Translations under genes and position numbers: made by a program
Notes under the pieces: model-generated
Database searches by the model: none
The model's input: only the letters and a program-made list of their open reading frames with translations
What the model was told of the DNA's origin: nothing
Part shown: positions 18,225 to 26,840 of the stretch, piece by piece
Numbering within the stretch: position 1 is the first letter of the stretch
How the letters are laid out: the number at the start of each line of letters is the position of its first letter
DNA from: Jiulongibacter sediminis
Lineage (GTDB): Bacteria; Bacteroidota; Bacteroidia; Cytophagales; Spirosomataceae
Reading direction: 5' to 3'
NCBI RefSeq assembly: GCF_001306455.1
Contig: NZ_LGTQ01000013.1
Location: 124,001 to 188,000, forward strand
DNA: 64,000 bases

Positions 18225-18836
18225 ATGAATAAGCTTTTTAAAGCACTGCTAAACTATTTCATTCGTGGGCTGCTTTTTGTGGCCCCGGTTGGTTTTACTA
18301 TCCTTATCCTATATAGTGCCTTTGATTTTGTGGATAGTTTGTTTCGGTTCAGTTTTCCGTCGGATACGCCAAATCAACAAATTGTTATACCGGGTCTCGG
18401 CTTTTTATTGGTTGTTGGTTTTACAGGATTGATTGGTTTTATTTTCAGTCGGCTTTTACCTCAAACTTTGCAAAACTGGATTGAGAATGGAATAAAAAAC
18501 CTTCCATTAATTCGAATTTTCTATTCCGCTTTTAAAGACCTTATTTCAGCTTTTGTAGGAGATAAAAAGAAGTTTAAAACGCCCGTTTTAATCACCTTAA
18601 ATAAACAGTCAAATGTTAGAAAACTTGGTTTTCTAACTCAGGAAAGTTTTGATGAAATAGGAGAAGATGATTCAGTGGCGGTGTATTGCCCTCATAGTTA
18701 TGCGTTCTCCGGAGATATGTTTATCGTTCCGAAAGAAAATGTGAAGCCGGTCTCAATTTCCTCTGCCGAAGCCATGAAGCTGATCATTTCCGGTGGGGTA
18801 TCCATGTCTGAAAGTTCAAACGCAAAAGATGAATAA
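18225..18836 (+). CDS. DUF502 membrane protein
   Basis: A 203-residue protein from the ATG at 18225; a TTG 21 bases upstream is less likely. Two membrane segments are visible (IRGLLFVAPVGFTILILYSA and PGLGFLLVVGFTGLIGFIF). A soluble domain with IFYSAFKDLISAFVGDKKKF and YCPHSYAFSGDMFIVPKENV follows, all typical of DUF502. The function is unknown. A small inverted repeat (TTCAAAAG, CTTTTGAA) lies in the 18169-18197 gap ahead of it. The stop lies 8 bases inside the next gene, so translation is coupled. Confidence 0.85.
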   Translation: MNKLFKALLNYFIRGLLFVAPVGFTILILYSAFDFVDSLFRFSFPSDTPNQQIVIPGLGFLLVVGFTGLIGFIFSRLLPQTLQNWIENGIKNLPLIRIFYSAFKDLISAFVGDKKKFKTPVLITLNKQSNVRKLGFLTQESFDEIGEDDSVAVYCPHSYAFSGDMFIVPKENVKPVSISSAEAMKLIISGGVSMSESSNAKDE

Positions 18837-19410
18837 AACTCTACTGTTCTTATTTCTATCATTATTGGTTTTGGAGGTTTCGGCTCAGGAACCCCATATG
18901 CGTCGGCCTAAAACGGTTGAGGAGCTCCTGCAGGAAAACCGGCCGAACGAATACCGTGCCTTGGTGAATCATGAAAAGTATCTTGTTATCGACAAGGTAG
19001 GGGGGAAGAACAGGCGGAAACGCTTTATTGGAGAAGAGTTTAACTTTAGAAATGATTTTGGAGCCCGCTTTTATGGTCAATTAACGGCTGTTACCGATTC
19101 CACTTTTTCATTGACTTATTTTGACCAAACCATGCAAAAGAATGTCAATCGAATGTTTTATCTCAATGAAGTTGATCTCATTTTTAAGAGGAATCTCAAA
19201 CCTGGTATTGAATATAAATTCAATCCTCTAATGTTTCTTCCGTTCGCTTTTGACTGGATTTACTTCAAACGCCCACCCTGGCAAAGTACAGGTAGTCTTG
19301 CTCTTCTTGCTGGAATTGAAGTCGGTCGGGTAATGATTGGCAACCGCCAGAAATTCTACAACCGGATCAGGATCAATGAAAAGAATCGTCTATTGGTTTT
19401 CCAGTATTGA
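18829..19410 (+). CDS. Exported hypothetical protein
   Basis: A 193-residue protein from the ATG at 18829. A signal peptide (MNKTLLFLFLSLLVLEVSAQ) is followed by a basic, mostly beta domain. A segment GARFYGQLTAVTDSTFSLTY looks like a small barrel strand pair, and PLMFLPFAFDWIYFKRPPW then LALLAGIEVGRVMIG could be a hydrophobic hairpin. I do not recognise a named family. The start I chose overlaps DUF502 by eight bases; the longer frame from 18793 would lie inside that gene without a signal peptide. Confidence 0.65.
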   Translation: MNKTLLFLFLSLLVLEVSAQEPHMRRPKTVEELLQENRPNEYRALVNHEKYLVIDKVGGKNRRKRFIGEEFNFRNDFGARFYGQLTAVTDSTFSLTYFDQTMQKNVNRMFYLNEVDLIFKRNLKPGIEYKFNPLMFLPFAFDWIYFKRPPWQSTGSLALLAGIEVGRVMIGNRQKFYNRIRINEKNRLLVFQY

Positions 19411-19440
19411 CGGTCTTTTTGCCGAATGCTTTTATCTTTG
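19407..19440 (+). promoter_or_regulatory. Putative promoter for aroA
   Basis: TATCTTTG at 19433-19440 is an exact TAnnTTTG match, with TTG at 19407-19409 (spacing 23) and a closer CTTTTTG. It lies 25 bases before the aroA ATG. Confidence 0.55.
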
Positions 19441-19465
19441 CCCCTCATTTTAACAGGGAATAGGA

Positions 19466-20704
19466 ATGGATAGCATTTTGCTAAAGAAAAACAGGGAATC
19501 ATTTCAAAAGAAAATACCTTTAGCGTCTTCAAAATCTGAAAGTAACAGGGCTTTGATTATCAATGCCTTGTGTGGTTTTAAAGGAGAGTTAGAGAATCTG
19601 GCATCTGCTCGTGATACGCAGACAATGATCAGGCTTTTGAAGGAAACTGGTGAGGTCGCTGATGTGCTTGACGCCGGAACTACCATGCGTTTTCTTACTT
19701 CCTACTTTGCCGCCAAAGGCCAGCAAAAGCTGATGACCGGTACCCCACGAATGCAGGAGCGACCAATCGGAATACTTGTAGATGCTCTCAGAACTATCGG
19801 TGTTGAGATTGATTACCAAAAAAATGATGGCTATCCTCCGCATTTGATCAAAGGTTTTACGGAGCAAAAATCTTCTGAGGTGAGTATCAGGGGGGATGTA
19901 AGTAGTCAGTACATTTCTTCTTTGTTGATGATTGCCCCGACATTGCCTAAGGGTCTCAAAATTAACCTTGTGGGTGAAGTAGGCTCTATTCCTTATATCA
20001 CGATGACTATCAATCTAATGGAGTCCTTCGGAGTAAAAGTGGAAGCTGACTGGTCAAAGAACATTCTTTCCGTTGCTCCTCAATCCTATTCGCCAATTAA
20101 GTACAAAATAGAGTCCGACTGGTCTGGTGCCAGTTATTGGTATAGCGTAGTGGCTTTGGCTGAACATGCAGATGCTGAAATTGAGCTTTTAGGACTTAAA
20201 GAAAACTCACTACAAGGCGATAGTGCCATCGTAGAGATTATGTCTCAACTGGGTGTAAAAAGTACTTTTACCGAGAACGGAGTACTTTTGACTAAAATTG
20301 AACCGAAATCTTCATTCGAGTGGGATTTTACCAACTGTCCTGATTTGACCCAAACCGTAGCGGTGGTTAATGTCATGAAAAGAATTTCGGCAACTTACAC
20401 CGGTATTGAAAGTCTCAAAATCAAGGAAACCGATCGTGTTTTTGCTCTGCAAACAGAGCTTCAAAAACTTGGAGGAGAGCTAGTGGAGGTTGAGAAAGAT
20501 CACAAATATGAAATCCGCCTAACTGAAATTCCTTCAGAAACACCAGTCATTGAAACCTACGAAGATCACCGTATGGCGATGGCTTTCGCACCGGCGGCAA
20601 TGATGCGAGAGGTTATTATTGAAGAGCCTGGCGTAGTAGTTAAATCTTACCCTGAATTCTGGGAACATCTTGCAGAAGTTCTTGAGCAGGAAACAAACGC
20701 TTGA
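19466..20704 (+). CDS. aroA: 3-phosphoshikimate 1-carboxyvinyltransferase (EPSP synthase)
   Basis: AroA transfers enolpyruvate from PEP to shikimate-3-phosphate in aromatic amino acid synthesis. The 412-residue protein carries the shikimate site PLASSKSESNRALI, the LDAGTTMRFLTSYFA loop (class I has LGNAGTAMR), QERPIGILVDAL, RGDVSSQYISSLLM, IKETDRVFALQTEL and the C-terminal YEDHRMAMAFAP. The sequence is shorter than the ~430 residues of E. coli, with compact linkers as in other Bacteroidota. It has its own consensus -7 box and is followed by a hairpin. Confidence 0.95.
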   Translation: MDSILLKKNRESFQKKIPLASSKSESNRALIINALCGFKGELENLASARDTQTMIRLLKETGEVADVLDAGTTMRFLTSYFAAKGQQKLMTGTPRMQERPIGILVDALRTIGVEIDYQKNDGYPPHLIKGFTEQKSSEVSIRGDVSSQYISSLLMIAPTLPKGLKINLVGEVGSIPYITMTINLMESFGVKVEADWSKNILSVAPQSYSPIKYKIESDWSGASYWYSVVALAEHADAEIELLGLKENSLQGDSAIVEIMSQLGVKSTFTENGVLLTKIEPKSSFEWDFTNCPDLTQTVAVVNVMKRISATYTGIESLKIKETDRVFALQTELQKLGGELVEVEKDHKYEIRLTEIPSETPVIETYEDHRMAMAFAPAAMMREVIIEEPGVVVKSYPEFWEHLAEVLEQETNA

Positions 20705-20729
20705 TTCTATTTGTTGATCAAATATTGGA

Positions 20730-20753
20730 AATGCTTCCGTAGGTGGAGGCATT
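20730..20753 (+). terminator. Hairpin between aroA and the GltB-like gene
   Basis: AATGCTTCC (20730-20738) pairs with GGAGGCATT (20745-20753) through one G-U wobble and a 6-base loop. The following bases are not a clean T-run, so it may be a weak terminator or attenuator upstream of the next promoter. Confidence 0.35.
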
Positions 20754-20756
20754 CTG

Positions 20757-20764
20757 TATATTTG
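20757..20764 (+). promoter_or_regulatory. Putative -7 element for the GltB-like gene
   Basis: TATATTTG is an exact TAnnTTTG match 22 bases before the TTG start at 20787, which supports initiation there. No -33 element at normal spacing. Confidence 0.45.
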
Positions 20765-20786
20765 TTTCAATCAAATCATCAACCTG

Positions 20787-22274
20787 TTGAGCTACTTATC
20801 TTCTGTCCCATGGTGGGGCTATTTGATCCTGATTCTTGTCCTGGTTTTTCTTCGAGATATTCTTCAAAAGAAGCATACTATCGTACACAATTTTCCGGTG
20901 GTGGGGCATATCCGCTATTTGCTGGAAAGTATTGGGCCAGAACTCCGGCAGTATATTGTTGCCAATAACCGGGAGGAGCTGCCATTTAATCGTCGCCAGC
21001 GAACCTGGATGTACGCCTCCAGCAAAAAGGAGAATCATTATCAGGGTTTTGGTACAGACCAGGATATTCATGAAAGTGGATATATCTTCATAAAGCCGGC
21101 AATGATGCCCCTGCCATTTGATCATCATGCTGATTTAGGGAAGCCTTGTCCGTCGGCGAAAATCATTGGGCCTCATCGGGGAAAGCCGTACCGGCCGACC
21201 TCATTAATCAATATTTCTGCCATGAGTTACGGCTCACTTTCTGCCAATGCCATTACTGCATTGAATGAAGGGGCGAAAATGTTTGGCTGTTATCACAATA
21301 CCGGAGAAGGTGGAATATCCCCTTATCATAAGAAAGGTGCCGATGTTTGTTTTCACTTCGGTACTGGTTATTTCGGTGTTCGGGATAGGGAGGGTAATTT
21401 CAGTTTAGAAAAGATGGTGGAAACGGTTAACCAAAATCCTTGGATCAGAATGATAGAGGTGAAGCTTTCACAAGGTGCAAAGCCAGGTAAAGGTGGTGTT
21501 TTGCCGGGTTCAAAGATTACAAAGGAACTGGCAGAAATCAGAGGTGTCCATGTTGGAGAAGATGTGATTTCGCCTTCATTTCATTCAGCCTTTAGTACTG
21601 TTCCTGAAATGGTGGATTTCATTGAGACTATTGCGAAAGCCACGGGTTTGCCTGTAGGGATTAAGGCGGCCATTGGTAAAATGGAAATGTGGGAAGAGCT
21701 CGCAGAACTCATGAAGAAAACGGGTTACGGACCAGATTTTATTACGGTGGATGGGGGAGAAGGTGGCACTGGTGCGGCACCACCATCTTTTGCAGATCAC
21801 GTAGCCTTACCGTGGGTTTACGGTTTTTCTCAGGTATATAAAACCTTTCAAAAATACGGTTTAACCAATAAAGTGACCTTTATTGGCTCCGGAAAGCTTG
21901 GTCTGCCAGATAGTGCAATTATGGCTTTCGCCATGGGCGTTGATCTCATTCATGTAGCCCGGGAAGCCATGATTTCAATTGGATGTATTCAGGCACAGGT
22001 TTGTCATACCAACCGTTGTCCTACTGGAATAGCCACAAACAATAAATGGCTTGAAGCTGGTCTTGATCCGGCTCTGAAAAGTGTTCGTTTTGCCAATTAC
22101 ATGAAAAACCTCACGAAGGAAATTATGGAAATCACCCATGCTTGTGGTTACGAGCACCCTTGCCAGTTTAATATGGATGATATTGACATTTCCATGGGTG
22201 ATAACAATCACACGGCCCCACTGAGGCTAGCCTATGGTTATCAGAAAGATGAGGTGGAGAGAGTGAAGAGTTAG
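20787..22274 (+). CDS. FMN-binding glutamate synthase family protein
   Basis: A 495-residue protein carrying the FMN/3Fe-4S synthase domain of glutamate synthase without the glutaminase or GXGXG domains. An N-terminal helix (WGYLILILVLVFLRDIL) suggests membrane association. The core has ISAMSYGSLSANAITALN, NTGEGGISPYH, IEVKLSQGAKPGKGG, VDGGEGGTGAAPPSF, and the cluster cysteines CIQAQVCHTNRCPTGIAT. It may be a lone GltB-like amidotransferase or another flavoenzyme. It starts at TTG; the first in-frame ATG is about 75 codons later, inside the domain, and the -7 box lies just upstream of the TTG. Confidence 0.88.
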   Translation: MSYLSSVPWWGYLILILVLVFLRDILQKKHTIVHNFPVVGHIRYLLESIGPELRQYIVANNREELPFNRRQRTWMYASSKKENHYQGFGTDQDIHESGYIFIKPAMMPLPFDHHADLGKPCPSAKIIGPHRGKPYRPTSLINISAMSYGSLSANAITALNEGAKMFGCYHNTGEGGISPYHKKGADVCFHFGTGYFGVRDREGNFSLEKMVETVNQNPWIRMIEVKLSQGAKPGKGGVLPGSKITKELAEIRGVHVGEDVISPSFHSAFSTVPEMVDFIETIAKATGLPVGIKAAIGKMEMWEELAELMKKTGYGPDFITVDGGEGGTGAAPPSFADHVALPWVYGFSQVYKTFQKYGLTNKVTFIGSGKLGLPDSAIMAFAMGVDLIHVAREAMISIGCIQAQVCHTNRCPTGIATNNKWLEAGLDPALKSVRFANYMKNLTKEIMEITHACGYEHPCQFNMDDIDISMGDNNHTAPLRLAYGYQKDEVERVKS

Positions 22275-22317
22275 GCCGGAACCTACAACTAGAGAAGGTT
22301 GATTGACTATTAAGCCA

Positions 22318-23157
22318 TTAATAAGACAGTTTAATAGATTGATATTGTCTTGCCGGTGAGGAAGCAAAAGTGTTAATCTGAGTTGGGTGCCCCTTTGTTA
22401 AAGAGTGATATTCAAACCTTAAAATTGAATTTTGTGAAGGAGTGAAGCTGTTTCTTTCTAACAAGAAAAATAGCGGGTCTCTGCGAGCATCCAATGAGAA
22501 TGGCTGCCTCGTAATCCAATAAAAAAGTCCTAACTCTTTTACGTTTTCAAATGGATTATTTATTTCTGAAGGAGTGAAGAGATCAAGACAAGACTGGGAA
22601 ATGGCTGTTTGGTTCAAAATGACATTGTTTCCTTTTAGGCAAAAATTGTCATTCTGATTTTCTAGAATAAAAACCTCATCATCAATTTTCCAACCTTTTC
22701 TGGTCATTCTTTGAACTTCCCCAAGGTTATTCAGTTCTAACTCAATAGAGATGGAATCAATGTCATTGACAACAAAAATCCTGTTATCATCATAAGACAG
22801 CATGTAGGTAATTTTTGGTGCGGAGGTGAAAAAGATTAAATCACTCCTCTCACCCATTGATTCATGGAATATTTCCTTCAATTGATTAGTAGGACCATAT
22901 TTGAAATTCGTAATGAATTGATGGTCATGGGACATTCTTTGCACCTCTTCAACTTTTCCTTCATTATTATACTTGAAAGAAATACTTGAATTGTAAATGT
23001 CCTGATATTCATCTGCAATTGAAGGGTACGAAATATCAATTTGACTAACTCTGTTATTAACTCTTTTCTTAAAAGGTTTTTCACATCCCCAATAGGAAAA
23101 AGTCAAAGCTATAAGTACAATGATTCTTAGCGTAAATTGGGAAAGCTTCCTACCCAT
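22318..23157 (-). CDS. Hypothetical lipoprotein
   Basis: A 279-residue predicted lipoprotein with hydrophobic signal and lipobox ending SYWGC (Cys25). Stretches such as [33 protein letters not shown] and [16 protein letters not shown] repeat a YNxxGxVxxV pattern like that of YD-repeat or DUF4595-type Bacteroidota lipoproteins, which fold as antiparallel beta sheet. I claim no function. It begins eight bases inside the end of folD, so it is translationally coupled to it, an odd pairing for a cell-envelope protein. Confidence 0.7.
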   Translation of the reverse strand: MGRKLSQFTLRIIVLIALTFSYWGCEKPFKKRVNNRVSQIDISYPSIADEYQDIYNSSISFKYNNEGKVEEVQRMSHDHQFITNFKYGPTNQLKEIFHESMGERSDLIFFTSAPKITYMLSYDDNRIFVVNDIDSISIELELNNLGEVQRMTRKGWKIDDEVFILENQNDNFCLKGNNVILNQTAISQSCLDLFTPSEINNPFENVKELGLFYWITRQPFSLDARRDPLFFLLERNSFTPSQNSILRFEYHSLTKGHPTQINTFASSPARQYQSIKLSY

Positions 23158-24031
23158 AAATCTCCCCCTTAGAAGCTAACAGGGTATTATGCATCAAAGA
23201 GGCCACAGTCATTAGCCCCACACCACCAGGTACAGGAGTAATAAAACTTGCTTTTGGAGAAACCTCGTCGAATTTCACATCACCTTTAAGAGCAAAGCCG
23301 CTTTTCTTAGAATCGTCTTTTACCCGGGTTAAACCTATGTCAATCACCACGGCACCTTCTTTTACCATGTCTTCAGTGATGAATTCAGGTTTTCCGAGGG
23401 CAGCCACAAGAATATCTGCCTGAAGGGTGATTTCTTTAAGGTTTTTGGTGCGGCTGTGAGTTAGTGTCACGGTACAGTTACCCGGGTAGGCATTACGCTG
23501 CATTAAAATACTCATAGGTAAACCTACGATCTGACTACGGCCCACCACCACACAGTGTTTGCCTGAAGTCTCGATATCGTAACGTTTCATTAATTCCAGA
23601 ACACCATAAGGCGTGGCAGAAACATAAGCAGGTAGACCTTTGGCCATCCGACCAATATTTATGGGGTGGAAACCATCAACGTCTTTCTTTGGATCAATGG
23701 CCTCAATGACTTTGTCAACATTGATATGATCCGGCAAGGGAAGCTGCACAATAAACCCGTCGATATCTTCATCCTTATTGAGCTCATCAATGATCTCCAA
23801 CACCTCTTCTTCCGTAGCGTTGGCGTCTCTTCTTACCAAAGTGGATTTGAAGCCAATTTGTTCACAAGACCTGATTTTACTAGCCACGTAGGTTTCACTT
23901 GCTCCATTATCACCCACCAAAACGGCCGCTAAATGAGGTATTTTGCCGCCTTCGGCAATGATTTTATCAACCTCTATTTTAAGTTCTTCTTTTACCTGTT
24001 TTGAGATGAGTTTACCGTCGATTAAAGTCAT
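23150..24031 (-). CDS. folD: Methylenetetrahydrofolate dehydrogenase / cyclohydrolase
   Basis: FolD interconverts 5,10-methylene-, 5,10-methenyl- and 10-formyl-tetrahydrofolate. The 293-residue protein has the active-site region [15 protein letters not shown] (Tyr and Lys of the YxxxK motif), [24 protein letters not shown], the NADP loop [17 protein letters not shown], and the C-terminal [16 protein letters not shown]. The length is typical. The window also holds folP, far away on the other strand. The 185-base gap upstream contains only purine-rich word repeats. Confidence 0.96.
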   Translation of the reverse strand: MTLIDGKLISKQVKEELKIEVDKIIAEGGKIPHLAAVLVGDNGASETYVASKIRSCEQIGFKSTLVRRDANATEEEVLEIIDELNKDEDIDGFIVQLPLPDHINVDKVIEAIDPKKDVDGFHPINIGRMAKGLPAYVSATPYGVLELMKRYDIETSGKHCVVVGRSQIVGLPMSILMQRNAYPGNCTVTLTHSRTKNLKEITLQADILVAALGKPEFITEDMVKEGAVVIDIGLTRVKDDSKKSGFALKGDVKFDEVSPKASFITPVPGGVGLMTVASLMHNTLLASKGEIYG

Positions 24032-24216
24032 TCGTGCTCTTTGATTTTTTAAAGATGTAAAGTTAATGTTTGCCCTGTAGTCTATGAAGAAGACCGGTTT
24101 TTAAATTGAGCTTTTCTTTGTAGAGGAGAAAGGAACAAGGAAAACGGAACAAGATGAACGGAAGACCAATCACCCAATTCATCAGTAAACCAATCACAAA
24201 TTTTTCGTTCACCAAA
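24032..24216. other. Intergenic stretch with purine-rich word repeats
   Basis: Between folD and the kinase gene. Around 24121-24200 it holds GGAACAAG twice, then GAACGGAAGACC and two copies of CCAATCAC. The same style of words (GAACGGAACATGGAG) occurs at 26655-26670. No ORF, tRNA or clear terminator is seen. Confidence 0.5.
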
Positions 24217-24723
24217 TTACCCCTCCAGATATTTCAAAGCTTTCTTCATGTCAAACTCATCTTCTCCGCTAATGGTTAAGTAGTCGCCATGAATGGTTTT
24301 TGAGTTTCCGTATTTGAGAAAAGACTTCCAGATGTGATCTACAAACCAGGTAGGTACATAGCCCCAGCGTCTGTCTGCCACTTTTCTGATGTAAAAACTT
24401 CGGCGTGAAATTTTGACGAATAATCTTTTGTCATAAAGACTGTTAAGGTTTTCATCGTAAAAGGCAAAAAGTCCATCTACAATAACAACATCAAAACGAT
24501 CTTTAAACTCTTTAACCAACTCATACAGAAGTTGATGATCAATAGAGGCTGGTGATTCCCAGTCGGTTTTATCCCGAACCTTTGGAATTTGTGTTTCCGG
24601 AAAGACAAAGTCGTCCTGGTGGAAAATGATAGCTTTTTTGCCGGTTTTCCTGAAATGCGTTACCAAAAGATTGGCCAAGGTACTTTTGCCGGAGCGGCTC
24701 ACGCCGCCAATTCCTATGAGCAT
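24217..24723 (-). CDS. P-loop kinase resembling nicotinamide riboside / uridine kinase
   Basis: A 168-residue nucleoside kinase-like protein. The N-terminal P-loop is GIGGVSRSGKSTLANLL, followed by IIFHQDDFVFPE with the DD catalytic/Mg site, and VVIVDGLFAFYDE. The C-terminal PTWFVDHIWKSFLKYG closely recalls the FDGHVWPMYLKY stretch that I remember from eukaryotic nicotinamide riboside kinase 1. That similarity argues for phosphorylation of a pyridine nucleoside rather than uridine, but this is from memory. It would feed NAD salvage. It is likely its own transcript; the 81 bases upstream separate it from the HerA-like gene. Confidence 0.7.
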   Translation of the reverse strand: MLIGIGGVSRSGKSTLANLLVTHFRKTGKKAIIFHQDDFVFPETQIPKVRDKTDWESPASIDHQLLYELVKEFKDRFDVVIVDGLFAFYDENLNSLYDKRLFVKISRRSFYIRKVADRRWGYVPTWFVDHIWKSFLKYGNSKTIHGDYLTISGEDEFDMKKALKYLEG

Positions 24724-24804
24724 GTTGTTTATTTGCTTGGTGTCATGTGCCGGATGTTGGAAGTCAAATTTTAGTCATATGACAACAAACATCAGGCATC
24801 AAAC

Positions 24805-26343
24805 TTAAAACCATTTTTTCTTTCTAGTACTTACGCCCAAAGCTCCCAGAAGAGTTCTGGTTAGGATATTGGCTGCTGTTCTACCTACCTGACGAGCTGC
24901 CGAGCTTCCAAGTATAGTCTCCATGGTCGACTTCTCTTTTCGTGGTCTTCCTCTTCTTGCAGGGGCCTTCTCTTCCTCCTCCTCTGCAGCTTTTTCCATT
25001 TTAACACCTAGTATCTCATAAGCACTCTCCCGGTCAACATCCTGATTGTATTTTTTCACAAGTTTAGAGCTTTCCACGAGGTCATCTATCTCAGAATCTG
25101 ATAGAATATCCATTCGGCTACGTGGAGGACACATATAGGTGACTGCCAATGGTGTCGGTATACCTTTTTCGTTAAGGGCGGTAACTAAAGCTTCGCCAAT
25201 TCCCATGGAGGTTAGCGTGGTCTCGGTATCAAAGAAATCGGTAAGCGGATAGTTATCTGCTGCTTCTTTAATTTTTCTTCTGTCAGACGCAGTAAAAGCT
25301 CTCAAAGCATGTTGAATCTTAAGTCCCAATTGACTCAATACTGGTGCAGGTACATCCTGAGGGTTTTGGGTACAGAAGTAAATACCAACACCTTTAGATC
25401 TGATGAGTTTGATTACTGTCTCAATCTGCTGAAGCAAAGCTTTTGAAGCTTCCTGAAATACCAAGTGAGCTTCATCAATGAAGATGACTAGTTTTGGGCG
25501 GTCTTCATCTCCCGCTTCCGGCAAACCCGCATAAAGCTCGGCCAAAAGTGAAAGCATAAAGGTTGAGAACAGTTTTGGTCTGTCCAGCAAATCGGTAACC
25601 CTAAGAACATTGATGACGCCTCTTCCGTTTTTGTCAATTCGCATCAAATCATCTACATCAAAGCTGGTTTCACCAAAAAATTGGTCAGCTCCTTGTTGCT
25701 GAAGTTCGATAACTTTACGCATGATGGTTCCCACAGAGGTTGTTGAGATTTTTCCGTAGTTCTCTTCAAACTCATCTTTGCCTTCTTCACCTAAGTATTG
25801 AAGTACTTTGATGAAATCTTTCAGGTCAAGAAGTGGAAGACCTTCATCATCACAATATTTGAAAATGGCAGAAACAATACCTTCCTGGGTATCATTTAGC
25901 CCTAGAATTTTTCCTAGTAAAATAGGCCCGAATTCAGAGACAGTTGCTCTTAGTCTAACCCCTTTTTCATCGCTTAAAGAAAGAAGTTCTACAGGAAAAC
26001 CTGTTGGTTTGTACTCAATTCCAGCTGCGTCCGTTCGGGCCAGAATAAAGTCTTTGGTTTCCCCTTCTGCGGCCAGTCCGCTGAGGTCGCCCTTAATATC
26101 CATTAACAAAACAGGAATAGAGTTTTCACTCAGACCTTCGGCCAAAACCTGTAAACTTTTCGTTTTACCCGTACCAGTGGCTCCGGCAATGAGGCCATGC
26201 CGGTTCAGTGTTTTCAGAGGAATTTTGACACCGGTCCCAGGTACCACCTGATCATCTAATTTGGCAGCACCCAGTAAAATACTGTCTCCTTTGAACGTGT
26301 AACCTTTGTTAATGGCTTCCTTGAATTGTTCTGTTTTGCTCAT
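24805..26343 (-). CDS. HerA-like DUF853 ATPase with C-terminal AT-hook-like motif
   Basis: A 512-residue ATPase of the YjgR/DUF853 family related to HerA/FtsK. The Walker A is AGATGTGKT (53-61), and Walker B is LVIFIDEAHLVF with the DEAH carboxylates; YFCTQNPQDVP is the sensor-like region. The protein probably forms a hexamer acting on DNA or secretion substrates. Near residues 463-469 it has RRGRPRK, a match to the AT-hook core, flanked by an acidic EEEEEK run, then a hydrophobic tail ending RKKKWF. The AT-hook suggests minor-groove DNA binding. A -7 box lies about 36 bases upstream. Confidence 0.87.
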   Translation of the reverse strand: MSKTEQFKEAINKGYTFKGDSILLGAAKLDDQVVPGTGVKIPLKTLNRHGLIAGATGTGKTKSLQVLAEGLSENSIPVLLMDIKGDLSGLAAEGETKDFILARTDAAGIEYKPTGFPVELLSLSDEKGVRLRATVSEFGPILLGKILGLNDTQEGIVSAIFKYCDDEGLPLLDLKDFIKVLQYLGEEGKDEFEENYGKISTTSVGTIMRKVIELQQQGADQFFGETSFDVDDLMRIDKNGRGVINVLRVTDLLDRPKLFSTFMLSLLAELYAGLPEAGDEDRPKLVIFIDEAHLVFQEASKALLQQIETVIKLIRSKGVGIYFCTQNPQDVPAPVLSQLGLKIQHALRAFTASDRRKIKEAADNYPLTDFFDTETTLTSMGIGEALVTALNEKGIPTPLAVTYMCPPRSRMDILSDSEIDDLVESSKLVKKYNQDVDRESAYEILGVKMEKAAEEEEEKAPARRGRPRKEKSTMETILGSSAARQVGRTAANILTRTLLGALGVSTRKKKWF

Positions 26344-26378
26344 GAATTTTAAAAGGGTTTATTTTTAATAACGGCAGA

Positions 26379-26386
26379 CAAATTTA
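26379..26386 (-). promoter_or_regulatory. Putative -7 element for the HerA-like gene
   Basis: On the minus strand, TAAATTTG matches TAnnTTTG exactly, 36 bases upstream of the start. No TTTG at -33. Confidence 0.45.
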
Positions 26387-26429
26387 ATTAAATCGACTTA
26401 GCTTTGACCTTTAGACTGTATTATTTGCA

Positions 26430-26627
26430 ATGGATCAGCTAATTAGAAAAGCGGCTCGCTTTACATTATTTTTTACATCTATCCTTCTTCTATTGTTTCT
26501 TAGTTTGGATTTAGGTCTTTTTGGCGAAGGCGTCAAGATTACCGGATTCTACTACATATTTATGGGTGTCTTCTTTTTAGTGAGTCTATGGGCCTATAGA
26601 AATAATGACCGGTTTAAGGGTTTTTAA
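26430..26627 (+). CDS. Small two-helix membrane protein
   Basis: A 65-residue protein with two predicted membrane helices, FTLFFTSILLLLFLSLDLGLF and FYYIFMGVFFLVSLWAY, joined by a short GEGVKITG turn and ending in charged RNNDRFKGF. I do not recognise a family. The clean amphipathic pattern and position in a divergent gap favour a real gene, but it could be spurious. The stop is followed by the heptamer-repeat spacer. Confidence 0.55.
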   Translation: MDQLIRKAARFTLFFTSILLLLFLSLDLGLFGEGVKITGFYYIFMGVFFLVSLWAYRNNDRFKGF

Positions 26628-26703
26628 GACAAAGGTTTTTTTATTGGTGAAAGGAGAACGGAACATGGAGAAAGATCACAATCTTCCTACACCCGACATC
26701 CAA

Positions 26704-26752
26704 CACCCTTCACCCTTCACCCTTCACCCTTCACCCTTCACCCGTCACCCGT
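26704..26752. repeat. Seven-copy heptamer tandem repeat
   Basis: Five exact copies of CACCCTT (26704-26738) followed by two copies of CACCCGT (26739-26752). It lies in the 213-base gap between the small membrane gene and rpsU, next to CTTCCAACTTCAAACTTCC. It is non-coding, and a frame passing through it translates to an implausible Pro/His/Ser repeat. Copy number could vary by slippage. Confidence 0.9.
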
Positions 26753-26774
26753 CTTCCAACTTCAAACTTCCCTC

Positions 26775-26805
26775 TTGTTTAATAAAAACCAATGCTCTAT
26801 CTTTG
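26775..26805 (+). promoter_or_regulatory. Promoter of rpsU
   Basis: TTG at 26775-26777 and TATCTTTG at 26798-26805 are spaced by 20 bases, a near-ideal Bacteroidota promoter. Transcription would begin about 30 bases before the rpsU ATG. Confidence 0.7.
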
Positions 26806-26825
26806 CAGCCCGAAAGAAAATAACG

Positions 26826-26834
26826 AAGGAGGTG
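26826..26834 (+). promoter_or_regulatory. Strong Shine-Dalgarno sequence of rpsU
   Basis: AAGGAGGTG is perfectly complementary to the CACCUCCUU end of 16S rRNA and sits six bases from the ATG. It is the strongest ribosome-binding site I found in the window; most genes here have none. Confidence 0.9.
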
Positions 26835-26840
26835 TAAAGC

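Noticed and set aside
26704-26752. CRISPR-like array
   Set aside because: The units are seven bases with no spacers; it is a simple tandem repeat.
26605-26823. Plus-strand frame through the CACCCTT repeats
   Set aside because: It encodes a low-complexity His/Pro/Ser repeat from non-coding tandem repeats and has no plausible start.
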